Below, piece by piece: positions 58,911 through 59,037 of a stretch of DNA of 59,037 nt. A program made the translations under genes and the position numbers. How positions within the stretch are numbered: position 1 is the first letter of the stretch; each line of letters starts with the position of its first letter. The DNA comes from Rhodovulum adriaticum (GTDB taxonomy: Bacteria > Pseudomonadota > Alphaproteobacteria > Rhodobacterales > Rhodobacteraceae): contig NZ_SLXL01000016.1 of the NCBI RefSeq assembly GCF_004345735.1, forward strand, positions 1 to 59,037. Reading direction: 5' to 3'. The notes under the pieces are model-generated. The model had not been told where the DNA came from, made no database searches, and saw only the letters and a program-made list of their open reading frames with translations.

Positions 58911-58958
58911 GCGATAAAGCTGCGCGGATTTACTGTCTGTGTCGTAAGCCCCCGGTTT

Positions 58959-59037
58959 TTACCGCAGCGGCTGGTCCTTGACGCGGGCGATGATGTCGGG
59001 TTCGGCGACGAAGTCTTCGAGGAAGCTGTGCCACTCT
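58959..59037 (-). CDS. C-terminal end of an unidentified gene (partial)
   Basis: The minus-strand frame enters from the right edge and ends at TAA (58959-58961), with a last peptide EWHSFLEDFVAEPDIIARVK-DQPLR. The tail looks genuine and lies upstream of the glutaredoxin-MauE gene, so both may be one operon. Too short to name. Confidence 0.4.
   Translation of the reverse strand, partial: EWHSFLEDFVAEPDIIARVKDQPLR

Noticed and set aside
1-59037. tRNA, rRNA or phage structural genes
   Set aside because: None was recognised on either strand; the window is all plasmid maintenance, defence, mobile-element and metal-handling genes.

Overview
The window is part of a large plasmid (or plasmid-derived replicon) of an alphaproteobacterium, most probably of the Rhodobacterales/Rhodobacteraceae. 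The evidence is a complete repABC replication and partition operon (21.5-25.0 kb) with 16-bp parS-type palindromes, an antisense RNA candidate between repB and repC, GC-rich coding sequence, and a block of plasmid genes typical of this group (DUF2493, DUF736, DUF6915, DUF6878, strawberry-notch helicase/methyltransferase, DUF6927, large ParB-like protein, DUF3768, ArdC).

Region 1 (1-20 kb) is this plasmid block, almost entirely on the minus strand and mostly as single genes separated by hairpin-containing spacers. It includes a PrlF/YhaV toxin-antitoxin pair. A two-gene defence operon on the plus strand (2605-6146) sits inside the block: a protein joining an Mrr-like nuclease domain, a TIR-like domain and an APAZ domain, followed with a 4-base overlap by a short prokaryotic Argonaute that lacks the slicing residues. 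It resembles the SPARTA/SPARDA abortive-infection systems but carries two potential effector domains on one polypeptide, and it is the strongest candidate for a little-described system here.

Region 2 (20-27.5 kb) is the maintenance core: an Xre/ParS-type antitoxin with a RES-domain toxin, two perfect palindromes, repC-repB-repA, repeats and a DnaA box upstream of repA, a serine recombinase with a possible resolution site, and an RHE_PE00001-like DNA-binding protein.

Region 3 (27.8-36.3 kb) is a mercury resistance operon: merR, divergent merT-merP, a small unnamed membrane protein, merF, a glutathione-reductase-like flavoprotein and merA. It is broken at its far end by a 3.5-kb TniA-TniB-TniQ transposon with no cargo and no resolvase. 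The transposon also truncates a cation-diffusion-facilitator gene on its other side, and no target duplication is visible, so one end lies at a rearrangement junction.

Region 4 (36.3-59 kb) is metal and envelope biology: the truncated CDF exporter, TVP38-like and ion-channel-like membrane proteins, a rhodanese, a two-component system, a second set of cytochrome c maturation genes (ccmF, ccmG, ccmH, ccmI, without ccmABCDE), a DsbD/ScsB-type reductase, an L,D-transpeptidase, and a periplasmic redox cluster (c-type cytochromes, a cytochrome c' with a Met-rich insert, a diheme cytochrome, a multicopper oxidase, a DsbA-like oxidoreductase). It ends with divergent copZ and copA-cueR, each behind a 19-bp-spacer CueR-type promoter, and a glutaredoxin-MauE fusion. 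The layout suggests a copper-handling electron-transfer module that brings its own cytochrome and disulfide maturation factors. All calls are from reading the sequence; no database search was possible.
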